DNA of 39,268 nt. Origin: Elusimicrobiota bacterium (lineage in GTDB: Bacteria; Elusimicrobiota; Elusimicrobia; UBA1565; UBA9628). This document shows positions 1 to 6,486 of this stretch, piece by piece. Each line of letters starts with the position of its first letter. The first letter of the stretch is position 1. Below the pieces are notes generated by a model. That model was not told where the DNA came from and did not search any database. It saw nothing but the letters and a program-made list of their open reading frames with translations. A program made the translations under genes and the position numbers. The DNA is taken from NCBI GenBank assembly GCA_003452935.1, contig DMMY01000028.1, positions 1-39,268 of the forward strand. The letters run 5' to 3'.

Positions 1-28
1 CGGCGTGGTCGCCGATATCATCGAGTAG
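1..28 (+). CDS. tuf: Elongation factor Tu, C-terminal end (partial)
   Basis: The first eight codons read GVVADIIE followed by TAG. This matches the usual C-terminus of EF-Tu (GAGVV..IIE), and the genes that follow (rpmG, tRNA-Trp, secE, nusG) are the classical tuf neighbourhood. Only the tail is present, so the assignment rests on eight residues plus context. The rpmG start lies three bases after the stop. Confidence 0.72.
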
Positions 29-31
29 TCC

Positions 32-184
32 ATGGGCGATAGAGTCATCGTCACGCTCGGTTGCGCGGGCTGCAAGAACAAGAATTACCATTTCCAGCGG
101 GGCAAGAAGAAAGACTTCAAGCTCGAGATCAAGAAGTTTTGCAGGGCTTGCGGCAAGCAGACCCTGCATAAGGAAGTGAAGTAG
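32..184 (+). CDS. rpmG: 50S ribosomal protein L33
   Basis: This 50-residue protein starts MGDRVIVTLGC and carries two Cys-x-x-Cys pairs (C11/C14 and C37/C40). It is therefore the zinc-ribbon (C+) form of L33, a small basic protein of the large ribosomal subunit near the E site. The length is normal for the family. ATG at 32 is three bases after the tuf stop, so it is probably cotranscribed with tuf and translated from a site inside the tuf 3' end. tRNA-Trp and secE follow, the standard bacterial order. Confidence 0.95.
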   Translation: MGDRVIVTLGCAGCKNKNYHFQRGKKKDFKLEIKKFCRACGKQTLHKEVK

Positions 185-202
185 CCGCATGCCGGTGCCT
201 GT

Positions 203-275
203 GGGGGTGTCGGTTAATTGGTTAAACCATCGGTCTCCAAAACCGAGACTCCAGGTTCGAGTCCTGGCGCCCCCG
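203..275 (+). tRNA. tRNA-Trp (anticodon CCA)
   Basis: A complete cloverleaf can be drawn. Acceptor stem 203-209 pairs with 268-274, with one G-U pair. The D stem is 212-215/225-228. The anticodon stem is 230-234/242-246 around loop CTCCAAA, with anticodon CCA at 237-239. The variable loop is GACT. The T stem CCAGG/CCTGG is 251-255/263-267 around TTCGAGT. The discriminator is G275 and the 3' CCA is not encoded. Lying between rpmG and secE is the common bacterial arrangement. Confidence 0.97.
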
Positions 276-303
276 CAGGGCGCCGCGCGGTCGCGAGGCG
301 CGC

Positions 304-489
304 ATGAATAGTGCCATTCAATTCGTCAAAGAGGCGTATTACGAGCTCAAGAAAGCGACCTGGCTTTCACGCCAGGAAGCGTTGGGGTCCACCCGCGCCG
401 TGGTCCTGATCGTGGCGATCATATCCGTCTATGTCGCTTCCATCGACTTCGTGCTTTCTATCATCTTAGGCTCCGTCCTAGGCAGGTAA
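304..489 (+). CDS. secE: Preprotein translocase subunit SecE
   Basis: This 61-residue protein is the short, single-spanning form of SecE. An amphipathic N-terminal helix (residues 3-20, FVKEAYYELKKATW) carries the conserved E-L-K-K-x-x-W motif. One transmembrane segment follows (about 33-57). SecE clamps SecY in the SecYEG channel of the inner membrane. It sits directly before nusG (stop TAA at 487-489, nusG ATG at 491), as in most bacteria. secA is elsewhere in this window (8910-11612, minus strand). Confidence 0.95.
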   Translation: MNSAIQFVKEAYYELKKATWLSRQEALGSTRAVVLIVAIISVYVASIDFVLSIILGSVLGR

Positions 490-490
490 C

Positions 491-1036
491 ATGACCACCA
501 GCACCTTGGAACGCGGTTGGTACGTCGTCCATTGCCAGTCGGGGTGGGAAGACCGCGTCAAAAACGCCCTCGAAACCAAGATCGCCCTGGAGAACCTCCA
601 GGACAAGATATACTCGGTGCTTATCCCCACCGAGGATGTCGTCGAGGTCAAGAAGAACAAGAAAAAAATATCCAAGCGCAAATTTTTTCCCGGCTATGTC
701 CTTATCGACATGCGGGTCGATGAGATAACTTATTGGATGGTCAAGGCCATTCCCGGCGTAAGCCACTTCCTGGGCGAGCCCAACCCCACGCCCCTGCCCG
801 ATGACGAGATCAAGGGCATTCTGGAACTGACCGCTTCCACGGCCGGCGGCAAGCCGCGGCCGGCGGTCCAGTTCGAGAAGGGCGAGAATATCCGCATCAT
901 CGAGGGTCCCTTTCGGCATTTCACGGGCGTGGTCGAGGAAGTCAACGAGGCCAAGGCCAAGATCAAGGCCATGGTCACTATTTTCGGCCGGCCTACTCCC
1001 GTGGAGCTCGACTTCCTGCAGGTCGAGAAGCTGTAG
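491..1036 (+). CDS. nusG: Transcription termination/antitermination factor NusG
   Basis: The protein has 181 residues, the usual length. The NGN domain occupies about residues 8-115 (GWYVVHCQSGWEDRV, then FFPGYVLIDM) and binds RNA polymerase. The KOW domain is at about 127-181 (FEKGENIRIIEGPFRHFTG), which contacts Rho or ribosomal S10. It starts one base after secE. Its TAG stop (1034-1036) overlaps the GTG of the next small membrane ORF, suggesting coupled translation. Normally rplK would follow directly. Confidence 0.97.
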   Translation: MTTSTLERGWYVVHCQSGWEDRVKNALETKIALENLQDKIYSVLIPTEDVVEVKKNKKKISKRKFFPGYVLIDMRVDEITYWMVKAIPGVSHFLGEPNPTPLPDDEIKGILELTASTAGGKPRPAVQFEKGENIRIIEGPFRHFTGVVEEVNEAKAKIKAMVTIFGRPTPVELDFLQVEKL

Positions 1037-1359
1037 TGACGCAGGTGGAAATACTGCCGCGCCAGCGCGAGCCTAAGGTTCACGTGGCCGGAGCGCATGT
1101 GCCGGGCTGGTTTGGCGCTATTCTGGCCTTGTTGACCATGGCGGCGGCGTTTGGGGTGGGTTTTTTGGCTCTTTTCGGCCGAACCCTGGTCGCGGCTTTG
1201 TTGGTCAGGCTGCTGTGGCCGCTTTTGTTCTCCGCCGAGTTTACGCGGTGGGTCTTTGGAGCGGAGCGGGTGGTTTTCTGGAAGGTGCTGGTGCTGTTTC
1301 TCGGAGTGGACGTTATCGCGCGGCTTTTTGTCAGGAGAGAATTATGGCCAAGAAAGTAA
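1036..1359 (+). CDS. Small membrane protein between nusG and rplK, unknown function
   Basis: I do not recognise the family. The 107-residue reading frame begins with GTG overlapping the last base of the nusG stop and ends 16 bases inside rplK. Both its ends are thus fused into the operon. The N-terminal 25 residues are polar. Hydrophobic stretches at about 27-48, 50-66 and 80-97 suggest two or three membrane helices. The C-terminus is basic (RRELWPRK). The overlaps at both ends argue that it is translated with nusG and rplK. Whether the product matters for secretion (SecE is two genes upstream) is speculation. A spurious ORF cannot be excluded, but without it there would be an unusual 307-base gap in this operon. 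Confidence 0.65.
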   Translation: MTQVEILPRQREPKVHVAGAHVPGWFGAILALLTMAAAFGVGFLALFGRTLVAALLVRLLWPLLFSAEFTRWVFGAERVVFWKVLVLFLGVDVIARLFVRRELWPRK

Positions 1360-1769
1360 AAACCCTCATCAAGCTTCAAATCCCGGCGGGAGCCGCCAAT
1401 CCGGCTCCGCCCGTGGGCCCGGCTCTGGGTCAGCACGGCGTCAATATCATGGATTTCTGCAAGCAATTCAACGAGCGCACCAAGAAGATGGAGGCGGGCA
1501 TGACCATCCCGGTGGTCATCACCGTCTTTGAAGACAGGTCGTTTACCTTCATCACCAAGATGCCTCCGGTTTCATCGCTCTTGAAGCGCGCCGCCGGCCT
1601 GGCCAAGGCCTCGGGAGAGCCCAACCGCAACAAGGTCGGCAAGATCACGCTCAAGCAGGCCGAGGAGATCGCCACGCAGAAGATGCCGGATCTCAACACC
1701 AAGGACCTCAAGAGCGCCCTGCAGATGGTCAAGGGCACGGCCCGGTCCATGGGCATCGAGATTTCGTAG
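1344..1769 (+). CDS. rplK: 50S ribosomal protein L11
   Basis: The 141-residue protein starts MAKKVKTLIKLQIPAGAANPAPPVGPALGQ, the highly conserved L11 N-terminus. The rRNA-binding C-terminal domain follows (about 75-141; FITKMPPVSSLLKRAAG, GTARSMGIEI). L11 forms the GTPase-associated stalk base with 23S rRNA helices 43/44. ATG at 1344 is preceded by an AGGAGA Shine-Dalgarno at 1333-1338, so the start is firm although it lies inside the 3' end of the upstream small ORF. rplA follows after 68 bases. Confidence 0.97.
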   Translation: MAKKVKTLIKLQIPAGAANPAPPVGPALGQHGVNIMDFCKQFNERTKKMEAGMTIPVVITVFEDRSFTFITKMPPVSSLLKRAAGLAKASGEPNRNKVGKITLKQAEEIATQKMPDLNTKDLKSALQMVKGTARSMGIEIS

Positions 1770-1837
1770 CATTCCAATAGTAAAAGCAGTCGGACCGAGT
1801 CCCGCGCGACGGGACGCCAACAGGTCAAGGAGAAATC

Positions 1838-2521
1838 ATGGGAAAGAGAATCGTTGGTCTTACCAAAGACGTGGACCTCGCCAAGCTTTATAATCTCGAC
1901 GAGGCCGTAACCCTGGTCAAGAAGTGCGCCACGGCCAAGTTCGACGAGACCGTGGAACTGCACGCGCGCCTGGGAGTCGATCCCAAGCAAGCCGACCAGC
2001 AGGTGCGCGGCGTCGTGAGCCTGCCGCATGGCCTGGGCAAGACCAAGAAGGTCGCGGTGGTCACGCAAGGCGAGAAGCAGCGCGACGCCACGGCCGCCGG
2101 CGCCGACGTGGTGGGCGGCGCGGATCTGGTGGACCAGATATCCAAGGGATTTTTGGACTTCGACATACTCGTGGCGACTCCGGACATGATGAAGGATCTC
2201 TCCAAGCTCGGCAAGGTCCTCGGCCCCAAGGGCCTCATGCCCAACCCCAAGAGCGGAACCGTGACCATGGACGTGGGCAAGACGGTCAAGGAGCTCAAGG
2301 CCGGGCGCGTGGAGTACAAGGTCGACGACTACGGCATCATCCACGTCCCGGTAGGGAAAGCCTCTTTCGAGCCGGCCAAGCTCGCGGGCAACGTCAAGAC
2401 CGTGATGGAGGCGCTCATCAAGGCCAAGCCGTCCTCTTCCAAGGGGATATACCTCATGAGCGTGACCCTGTCTTCGACCATGGGCCCGGGCGTCAAGCTC
2501 GATCCGTCGCAGAAGTACTGA
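1838..2521 (+). CDS. rplA: 50S ribosomal protein L1
   Basis: The 227-residue protein shows the L1 signature VLGPKGLMPNPKSGTVT (about residues 127-143) and the usual two-domain length. L1 forms the mobile L1 stalk of the large subunit and in many bacteria represses its own operon. The start ATG is preceded by AAGGAG at 1828-1833. The gene is followed by a strong intrinsic terminator, and rplJ/rplL are not downstream here. A small GTCCCG/CGGGAC hairpin (1799-1815) lies in the leader, but I cannot show that it is an L1 operator. Confidence 0.97.
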   Translation: MGKRIVGLTKDVDLAKLYNLDEAVTLVKKCATAKFDETVELHARLGVDPKQADQQVRGVVSLPHGLGKTKKVAVVTQGEKQRDATAAGADVVGGADLVDQISKGFLDFDILVATPDMMKDLSKLGKVLGPKGLMPNPKSGTVTMDVGKTVKELKAGRVEYKVDDYGIIHVPVGKASFEPAKLAGNVKTVMEALIKAKPSSSKGIYLMSVTLSSTMGPGVKLDPSQKY

Positions 2522-2538
2522 CCTCCGGTTAAAACCAT

Positions 2539-2576
2539 AGACCTACGCCTCGTTGCGGGGCGTAGGTCTTTTGTTT
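2539..2576 (+). terminator. Rho-independent terminator after rplA
   Basis: A perfect 10-bp stem, GACCTACGCC (2540-2549) with GGCGTAGGTC (2559-2568), has a 9-base loop. It is followed directly by TTTTGTTT. It lies 18 bases after the rplA stop and closes the secE-nusG-rplK-rplA transcript. Confidence 0.9.
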
Positions 2577-2637
2577 GTCCTCCCTGGGCCCGAGTGCCCA
2601 GGCGTCTATGCGCCAGGCCGGCTATGCTATGCTTACA

Positions 2638-3300
2638 ATGAAATATAAAATTCGATTCCTCCTGCTTCCAGCCTTGACCCTGCTCGGCTTGTCCGCCTGG
2701 GGACAAGAAGCCTGGCTGGGTTCGGATTTTCAGCGGCAATTGCAGCGGGGTCGCGTGTCGGCCTTGGCCCTGAAACAATCAGTCGAGGAGCATGGCCGCT
2801 CGGTTGCGCCGGGCCGGCCTGCCCCGAGGCAAACCTTCAAGGAAGTCCTGGATGAGGTGTACCAGGGCAAGGAGGGATCGGCTGATCTGAGTCAGGCCGC
2901 ATCGGGCCGCCAATTCTTCATCTATAACCATATCCAGTACCGGGACGCGGTCAGCGAAGAGTTCAGGGACTACAAGGGCAAGGCCGTCGAGGAGTCGCGC
3001 ATCGTGACTGAATTAGCGGCCGTCGATCTTTATTGGGCGGCGCATCTACAGCAAGGCGACGCCCAGTTCGTCGAAATGGAATCGTTCTATCTTTTCAATT
3101 TCAGGGTCGTAGGCTGCACGTTATACTGGCATCAAATACTTTCGAATATGCGCTGGGTCAAGGGTGATGTTCCGTTCGGCAAGGAAATGTCGCTCATCGA
3201 GCACGCGGAGCAGAGGCTTGCGGCCGGGCAGCAAGTCGTCGCGACTCGCGTCATCGGCCAACGCGAATTTCGGATAACCGTCGGGTTTTACGCCAAGTGA
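2638..3300 (+). CDS. Exported protein of unknown function
   Basis: I do not recognise this 220-residue protein. Starting at ATG 2638, it begins MKYKIRFLLLPALTLLGLSAWG, a clear signal peptide with likely cleavage before QEAWLG. An in-frame ATG at 2575 would put non-signal sequence in front and overlap the terminator's T-run, so 2638 is preferred. The mature part is mixed and charged, with two aromatic-rich stretches (about 105-120 and 160-180) and no recognised motif. TATGCT boxes lie 4-9 bases before the ATG and there is no clear Shine-Dalgarno. It is probably periplasmic. The divergent Lgt gene starts 33 bases downstream on the same strand. Confidence 0.72.
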   Translation: MKYKIRFLLLPALTLLGLSAWGQEAWLGSDFQRQLQRGRVSALALKQSVEEHGRSVAPGRPAPRQTFKEVLDEVYQGKEGSADLSQAASGRQFFIYNHIQYRDAVSEEFRDYKGKAVEESRIVTELAAVDLYWAAHLQQGDAQFVEMESFYLFNFRVVGCTLYWHQILSNMRWVKGDVPFGKEMSLIEHAEQRLAAGQQVVATRVIGQREFRITVGFYAK

Positions 3301-3320
3301 CGCCCGGCCTGTTCATGTGA

Positions 3321-3326
3321 TATTCT
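3321..3326 (+). promoter_or_regulatory. Candidate -10 box immediately before lgt
   Basis: TATTCT lies seven bases before the GTG start of the Lgt-family gene and no Shine-Dalgarno is present. A possible -35 (GTGACG, 3297-3302) is 18 bases upstream. If used, transcription would start at or within a base of the start codon (leaderless). This is inference from spacing. Confidence 0.35.
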
Positions 3327-3333
3327 TTCAGCA

Positions 3334-4176
3334 GTGCTGCCCTTTGTGGATATTTTCGGCCTGCGCCTGCATCCCTACGGCATCCTGATCGTCGCCGGCG
3401 TCATTCTGGGGCTGACCTGGTTCGCGGCCCAGCGCGGCCGCTCTCCTGCCCTGGACTTCGAGGATCGTTGGTATTGGGCCCTGATCTATGCCCATATCCT
3501 GGGCGGAGTCTTGGGCGGCAAGATCGGATTTTTTATCGTGGAGTGGCGGGACTTCTCGGCCCCGCCGTGGGATATCCTTCTTTACGACTGGAATTCGGGC
3601 TGGGTGCACTGGTTCGAGGTGATCGGCGCGATCGCCTGCGGCTGGCTCTGCCTTCGGCTATACAACCGGGCCCACAGGCCCCGCCGCTACGCGCCCTACG
3701 GAGACTATGGGGCGGCCGCCCTGGCCTTGGGGCTTTGGATCGGCCGGCTGGCCTGCCTTTGCGCGGGCTGCTGCCATGGACGTCCTGCCGGCCTGCCTTG
3801 GGCAATCCGTTTTACGAGCCCGGCCAGCAGCGTGGCTGAAAATATGTTGGGAATTCCCCTTCATCCCACCCAGCTTTACGAGGCTGGCACAGTGCTGGTC
3901 CTGTGTTTGTTTCTCATGTTTTACATGCTGCCCCGCATAGAACGCGGACGCTTGGCCCGCGGCAGCGCCTTTTACGGGTATCTTATCCTCTACTCGGCCA
4001 TCCGCTTCGGCGTGGAGTTTTTCCGCGGCGATGACCGCGGCCGGCTGCTTTGGCTGCCGGATTTCCTGTCGCCGGCGCAATGGATCGCCCTGGCCTGCGG
4101 GCTGACAGCGGGCTTTCTATTCTGGCGTCAAGGCATTGTCGGGCACCCTGGCCAACGACGAAGTATTTACGTCTAG
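3334..4176 (+). CDS. lgt: Prolipoprotein diacylglyceryl transferase family protein (divergent Lgt)
   Basis: The protein has 280 residues and about seven hydrophobic segments. Family motifs visible are the N-terminal LRLHPYGILIVAG, the central GRLACLCAGCCHGRPAGLPW, HPTQLYEA, RFGVEFFRGDDRGR and LSPAQW. These match Lgt, which transfers diacylglycerol from phosphatidylglycerol to the lipobox cysteine. The usual F-H-G-G-L segment appears here as VHWFEVIG: the His can be aligned but the glycines are gone, so it may be a specialised paralogue. The start is GTG; an ATG near the N-terminus is absent. It is convergent with the DUF1016 gene. lnt is also in this window (7374-8903). Confidence 0.82.
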   Translation: MLPFVDIFGLRLHPYGILIVAGVILGLTWFAAQRGRSPALDFEDRWYWALIYAHILGGVLGGKIGFFIVEWRDFSAPPWDILLYDWNSGWVHWFEVIGAIACGWLCLRLYNRAHRPRRYAPYGDYGAAALALGLWIGRLACLCAGCCHGRPAGLPWAIRFTSPASSVAENMLGIPLHPTQLYEAGTVLVLCLFLMFYMLPRIERGRLARGSAFYGYLILYSAIRFGVEFFRGDDRGRLLWLPDFLSPAQWIALACGLTAGFLFWRQGIVGHPGQRRSIYV

Positions 4177-4210
4177 CGCGCGGCCTTTTGCTTAGCCTGT
4201 CCTTAAGACC

Positions 4211-5254
4211 TTAAGCGGCGTCCCGCTGCGCCAGTCGTTTCCGGGCCAAGCGGATAGCCTCATGCAGTTTGCTTTCCAGGATGCCGCGGGCCGGAAGCTC
4301 GGTCATGTACTGCGCCACCCGGATGCCGATCTTGTCGAGTTGGAGCAGTTCCACCTCCTCGCCGCTCTGTCCGGCGCATAGGATCAGGCCGATGGGAGGC
4401 GCTTCTCCCTCCCCTTGCTCGTGCTTTTCCAGCCAGCGCAGGTAGAGTTCCATCTGGCCTTTGAACTCCGGCTTGAATTTGTCGAGCTTGAGCTCGATGG
4501 CGATAAGTCGCTTGAGCCGGCGATGGTAGAAGAGAAGGTCGAGGTGGTAGTCGTTGGCGCCTATCTGAATGCGTTTCTGACGTGCAACGAAGGCGAAGCC
4601 CGCGCCCAACTCGAGGATGAAGGCTTCCATCTCGCGCAGGATGGCGGCTTCGACGTCTTTTTCTTGGTAGGCGCCCTTGAGGCCGAGGAAGTCCAGAAAG
4701 TAGGGGTCGCGGAAGACGAGGTCCGGGGTGAGCTTGTCTTCTTGGCGAAGGCTGCGCAGTTCCAGTGCCGCGAGCTTGGCGGGCTTTCTCGAAAGGGCCG
4801 TGCGCTCAAAGAGCATGCCGGCGATTTTCTTTTGGAGGGTGCGCACGCTCCAGCGTTCCAGGCGGCACATCTCGGCATAGAAATCGCGTTTGAGGTCGTC
4901 TTCGAGGTAGACTATGAGTCGGAAGTGGCTCCAGCTCAATTTTCTACACAGTGTGTAGAAAATCTTTTGGTCTGGAAAGACCTCGGCGAATCTAGCCATA
5001 TGGAACAGGTTGGCCATATTGAATCCCTGTCCGTATTCCTGTGTCAATTTTCTACTCAGCAAGTAGAAAATCTGTTTGCCGTATTTTGCCCGTCGATCTC
5101 CCAGGATTTCTTGTCGGATACGCCGGCCGATGCTCCAATACAGCATGACCAGCTCGGAATTGACGGCCTGAGCGACCTGGCCGCGCGTCGTTGCGATGAG
5201 CGCCCGGATATCGCGAAGGAGTTTGTCGGCTTCGGTGGCGGCGAGATTTTTAAT
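4211..5254 (-). CDS. YhcG/DUF1016-type PD-(D/E)XK nuclease domain protein, start uncertain
   Basis: About 347 residues match the DUF1016 layout. An N-terminal helical domain carries ELVMLYWSIGRRI, LTQEYGQGF, NLFHMARFAEVFP and RKLSWSHFRLI. The C-terminal nuclease fold carries Asp in NDYHLDLLFYHR and Glu-x-Lys in LIAIELKLDKFKPE. Relatives occur as solitary genes or with restriction-modification and toxin-like loci; the activity is poorly defined. No in-frame ATG, GTG or TTG lies at a sensible place: the first in-frame ATG (5146) would cut into the domain. I used ATT at 5254, which has an AGGGG upstream. An out-of-frame ATG at 5316 would reach this frame only through a frameshift near the A5 tract (about 5249-5253). 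Two palindromic repeats lie inside the gene. It follows prfB by 74 bases. Confidence 0.78.
   Translation of the reverse strand: MKNLAATEADKLLRDIRALIATTRGQVAQAVNSELVMLYWSIGRRIRQEILGDRRAKYGKQIFYLLSRKLTQEYGQGFNMANLFHMARFAEVFPDQKIFYTLCRKLSWSHFRLIVYLEDDLKRDFYAEMCRLERWSVRTLQKKIAGMLFERTALSRKPAKLAALELRSLRQEDKLTPDLVFRDPYFLDFLGLKGAYQEKDVEAAILREMEAFILELGAGFAFVARQKRIQIGANDYHLDLLFYHRRLKRLIAIELKLDKFKPEFKGQMELYLRWLEKHEQGEGEAPPIGLILCAGQSGEEVELLQLDKIGIRVAQYMTELPARGILESKLHEAIRLARKRLAQRDAA
4939..4963. repeat. Palindromic repeat copy 1 inside the DUF1016 gene
   Basis: ATTTTCTACAC (4939-4949) is the reverse complement of GTGTAGAAAAT (4953-4963), an 11-bp stem with a 3-base loop. The same outer sequence recurs at 5047-5071, exactly 108 bases away. 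On the coding strand it encodes KIFYTLCRKLS. Confidence 0.8.
5047..5071. repeat. Palindromic repeat copy 2 inside the DUF1016 gene
   Basis: ATTTTCTACT (5047-5056) pairs with AGTAGAAAAT (5062-5071), a 10-bp stem with loop CAGCA. It is 25 bases long like copy 1 and shares CAATTTTCTAC and GTAGAAAATCT flanks. The coding strand reads QIFYLLSRKLT, in the same frame as copy 1. Confidence 0.8.
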
Positions 5255-5264
5255 GGCTTGACCC

Positions 5265-5280
5265 CTCGTATATATACGAG
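5265..5280. promoter_or_regulatory. 16-bp perfect palindrome upstream of the DUF1016 gene
   Basis: CTCGTATATATACGAG is a perfect palindrome located between the prfB stop and the DUF1016 reading frame, about 11 bases before the candidate ATT start. It may be an operator or part of a promoter (TATATA core). No regulator is known. The 9-mer GAGCTGGGC occurs beside it (5278-5286) and again at 5321-5329. Confidence 0.4.
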
Positions 5281-5328
5281 CTGGGCCCGTTTTTTGTTCC
5301 CTCCCGTCTCGAACATTTCCGAGCTGGG

Positions 5329-6477
5329 CTAGGCTTGATCGTCCCCCGAGTCCTTGACCCGGGGCGGGGAGCCGGCGGCCAGCCAGTTGAGGTAGGCTTG
5401 GATGAAGGGATCCAGGTCCCCGTCCATGACCGCGTTGATCTGGGACGTGGAATATCCGGTGCGCAGATCCTTGACGAGCTGGTAGGGCATGAAGACGTAG
5501 GACCTGATCTGGTGGCCCCAGGCGATGTCGCCCATGCCGTCGTAGTGCCGCTCCAAAGCCGAGCGCTTCTTGTCCAGCTCGATCTGATAGAGCTTGGCCT
5601 TGAGCAGCTTCATGGCGTTGAGGCGGTTCTGCAGCTGGCTGCGCTCGGTCTGGCAGGCCACCACCAGGCCCGTGGGGATGTGGGTCAGCCGCACGGCCGT
5701 CTCCACCTTGTTGACGTTCTGGCCGCCGTGGCCGCCGGCGCGGAAGGTGTCGAGCTTGATGTCCGAGTCCGGGACTTGTATGTCGATCTCCTGTTCGATG
5801 TCCGGCAGAACGTCCATGGACGCGAAAGAAGTGTGCCGCCTCTTGTTGGAATCGAAGGGTGAAATGCGCACCAGGCGGTGTACCCCCATCTCGCCCTTGA
5901 GATAGCCGTAAGCGCACTCGCCCCGCACGAAGGCCGTGACCGATTTGACCCCGGCTTCCTCGCCTTTGAGAATGTCGGTGATGACCAGTTCGAAGCCGCG
6001 CTGCTGGGCCCAGCGGGTGTACATGCGCAGCAGCATCTCGTTCCAGTCGCAAGCCTCGGTGCCGCCCGCGCCGGCATGCAGGCTGATGATGGCGTCGTCC
6101 TGGTCGAAATCCCCGGAAAGCTTGAGCCGCGCGTCCATGTCCTGAAGGATGCGTTCCGCTGCGGCCAAGCCCTGGCCGACTTCCTTGAGTTCGCCCGGAT
6201 CCGAGGCCTCGCGGGCCAAATCCAGATGGGCTTTCAGGTCCTCGAGGGAACCGCTGGCTTTTTCGTAATGTCCCAGGAGCTTTTTTAAATCGTTGAGTTC
6301 TTTGGACTTCTTTTTAGCAAGGGCTGAATCCTGCCAGAAGGCGGGGGCGGAAGCCTCCGATTCCCTGGCGGCCACGTCTTGGCGCAGTTTGGGCAGGTCC
6401 AGTATCTTGGCCACCTGGTCGAGGGTCGAGACCGCGGCCTCCAGCCGCCGGGAAGTCTGCTCGAACTCGGGATCCAT
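5329..6477 (-). CDS. prfB: Peptide chain release factor 2
   Basis: The 382-residue protein recognises UGA/UAA stop codons and triggers peptide release. The RF2 recognition tripeptide Ser-Pro-Phe is at 206-208 (VRISPFDSNKRRHTSF). The catalytic GGQ loop is at 251-253 (AGGHGGQNVNKVET). N-terminal coiled-coil helices are at about 1-120. The gene is one continuous frame: the programmed +1 frameshift near codon 25 seen in many prfB genes is absent. ATG at 6477 is nine bases after the stop of the deacetylase-family gene, so it is likely the fifth gene of the SRPBCC-secA-lnt-deacetylase-prfB run. Confidence 0.96.
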   Translation of the reverse strand: MDPEFEQTSRRLEAAVSTLDQVAKILDLPKLRQDVAARESEASAPAFWQDSALAKKKSKELNDLKKLLGHYEKASGSLEDLKAHLDLAREASDPGELKEVGQGLAAAERILQDMDARLKLSGDFDQDDAIISLHAGAGGTEACDWNEMLLRMYTRWAQQRGFELVITDILKGEEAGVKSVTAFVRGECAYGYLKGEMGVHRLVRISPFDSNKRRHTSFASMDVLPDIEQEIDIQVPDSDIKLDTFRAGGHGGQNVNKVETAVRLTHIPTGLVVACQTERSQLQNRLNAMKLLKAKLYQIELDKKRSALERHYDGMGDIAWGHQIRSYVFMPYQLVKDLRTGYSTSQINAVMDGDLDPFIQAYLNWLAAGSPPRVKDSGDDQA

Positions 6478-6486
6478 GGTCCTATT

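Noticed and set aside
1799..1815. Hairpin upstream of rplA as an L1 autoregulatory site
   Set aside because: The GTCCCG/CGGGAC stem is short and I cannot match it to the L1 binding consensus by eye.
1430..2344. 304-codon minus-strand frame across rplK and rplA
   Set aside because: Antisense to two ribosomal protein genes whose products are unmistakable.
6400..6477. Programmed frameshift in prfB
   Set aside because: The gene is continuous here, with no internal UGA at codon 25-26 and no CTT-TGA-C signal.
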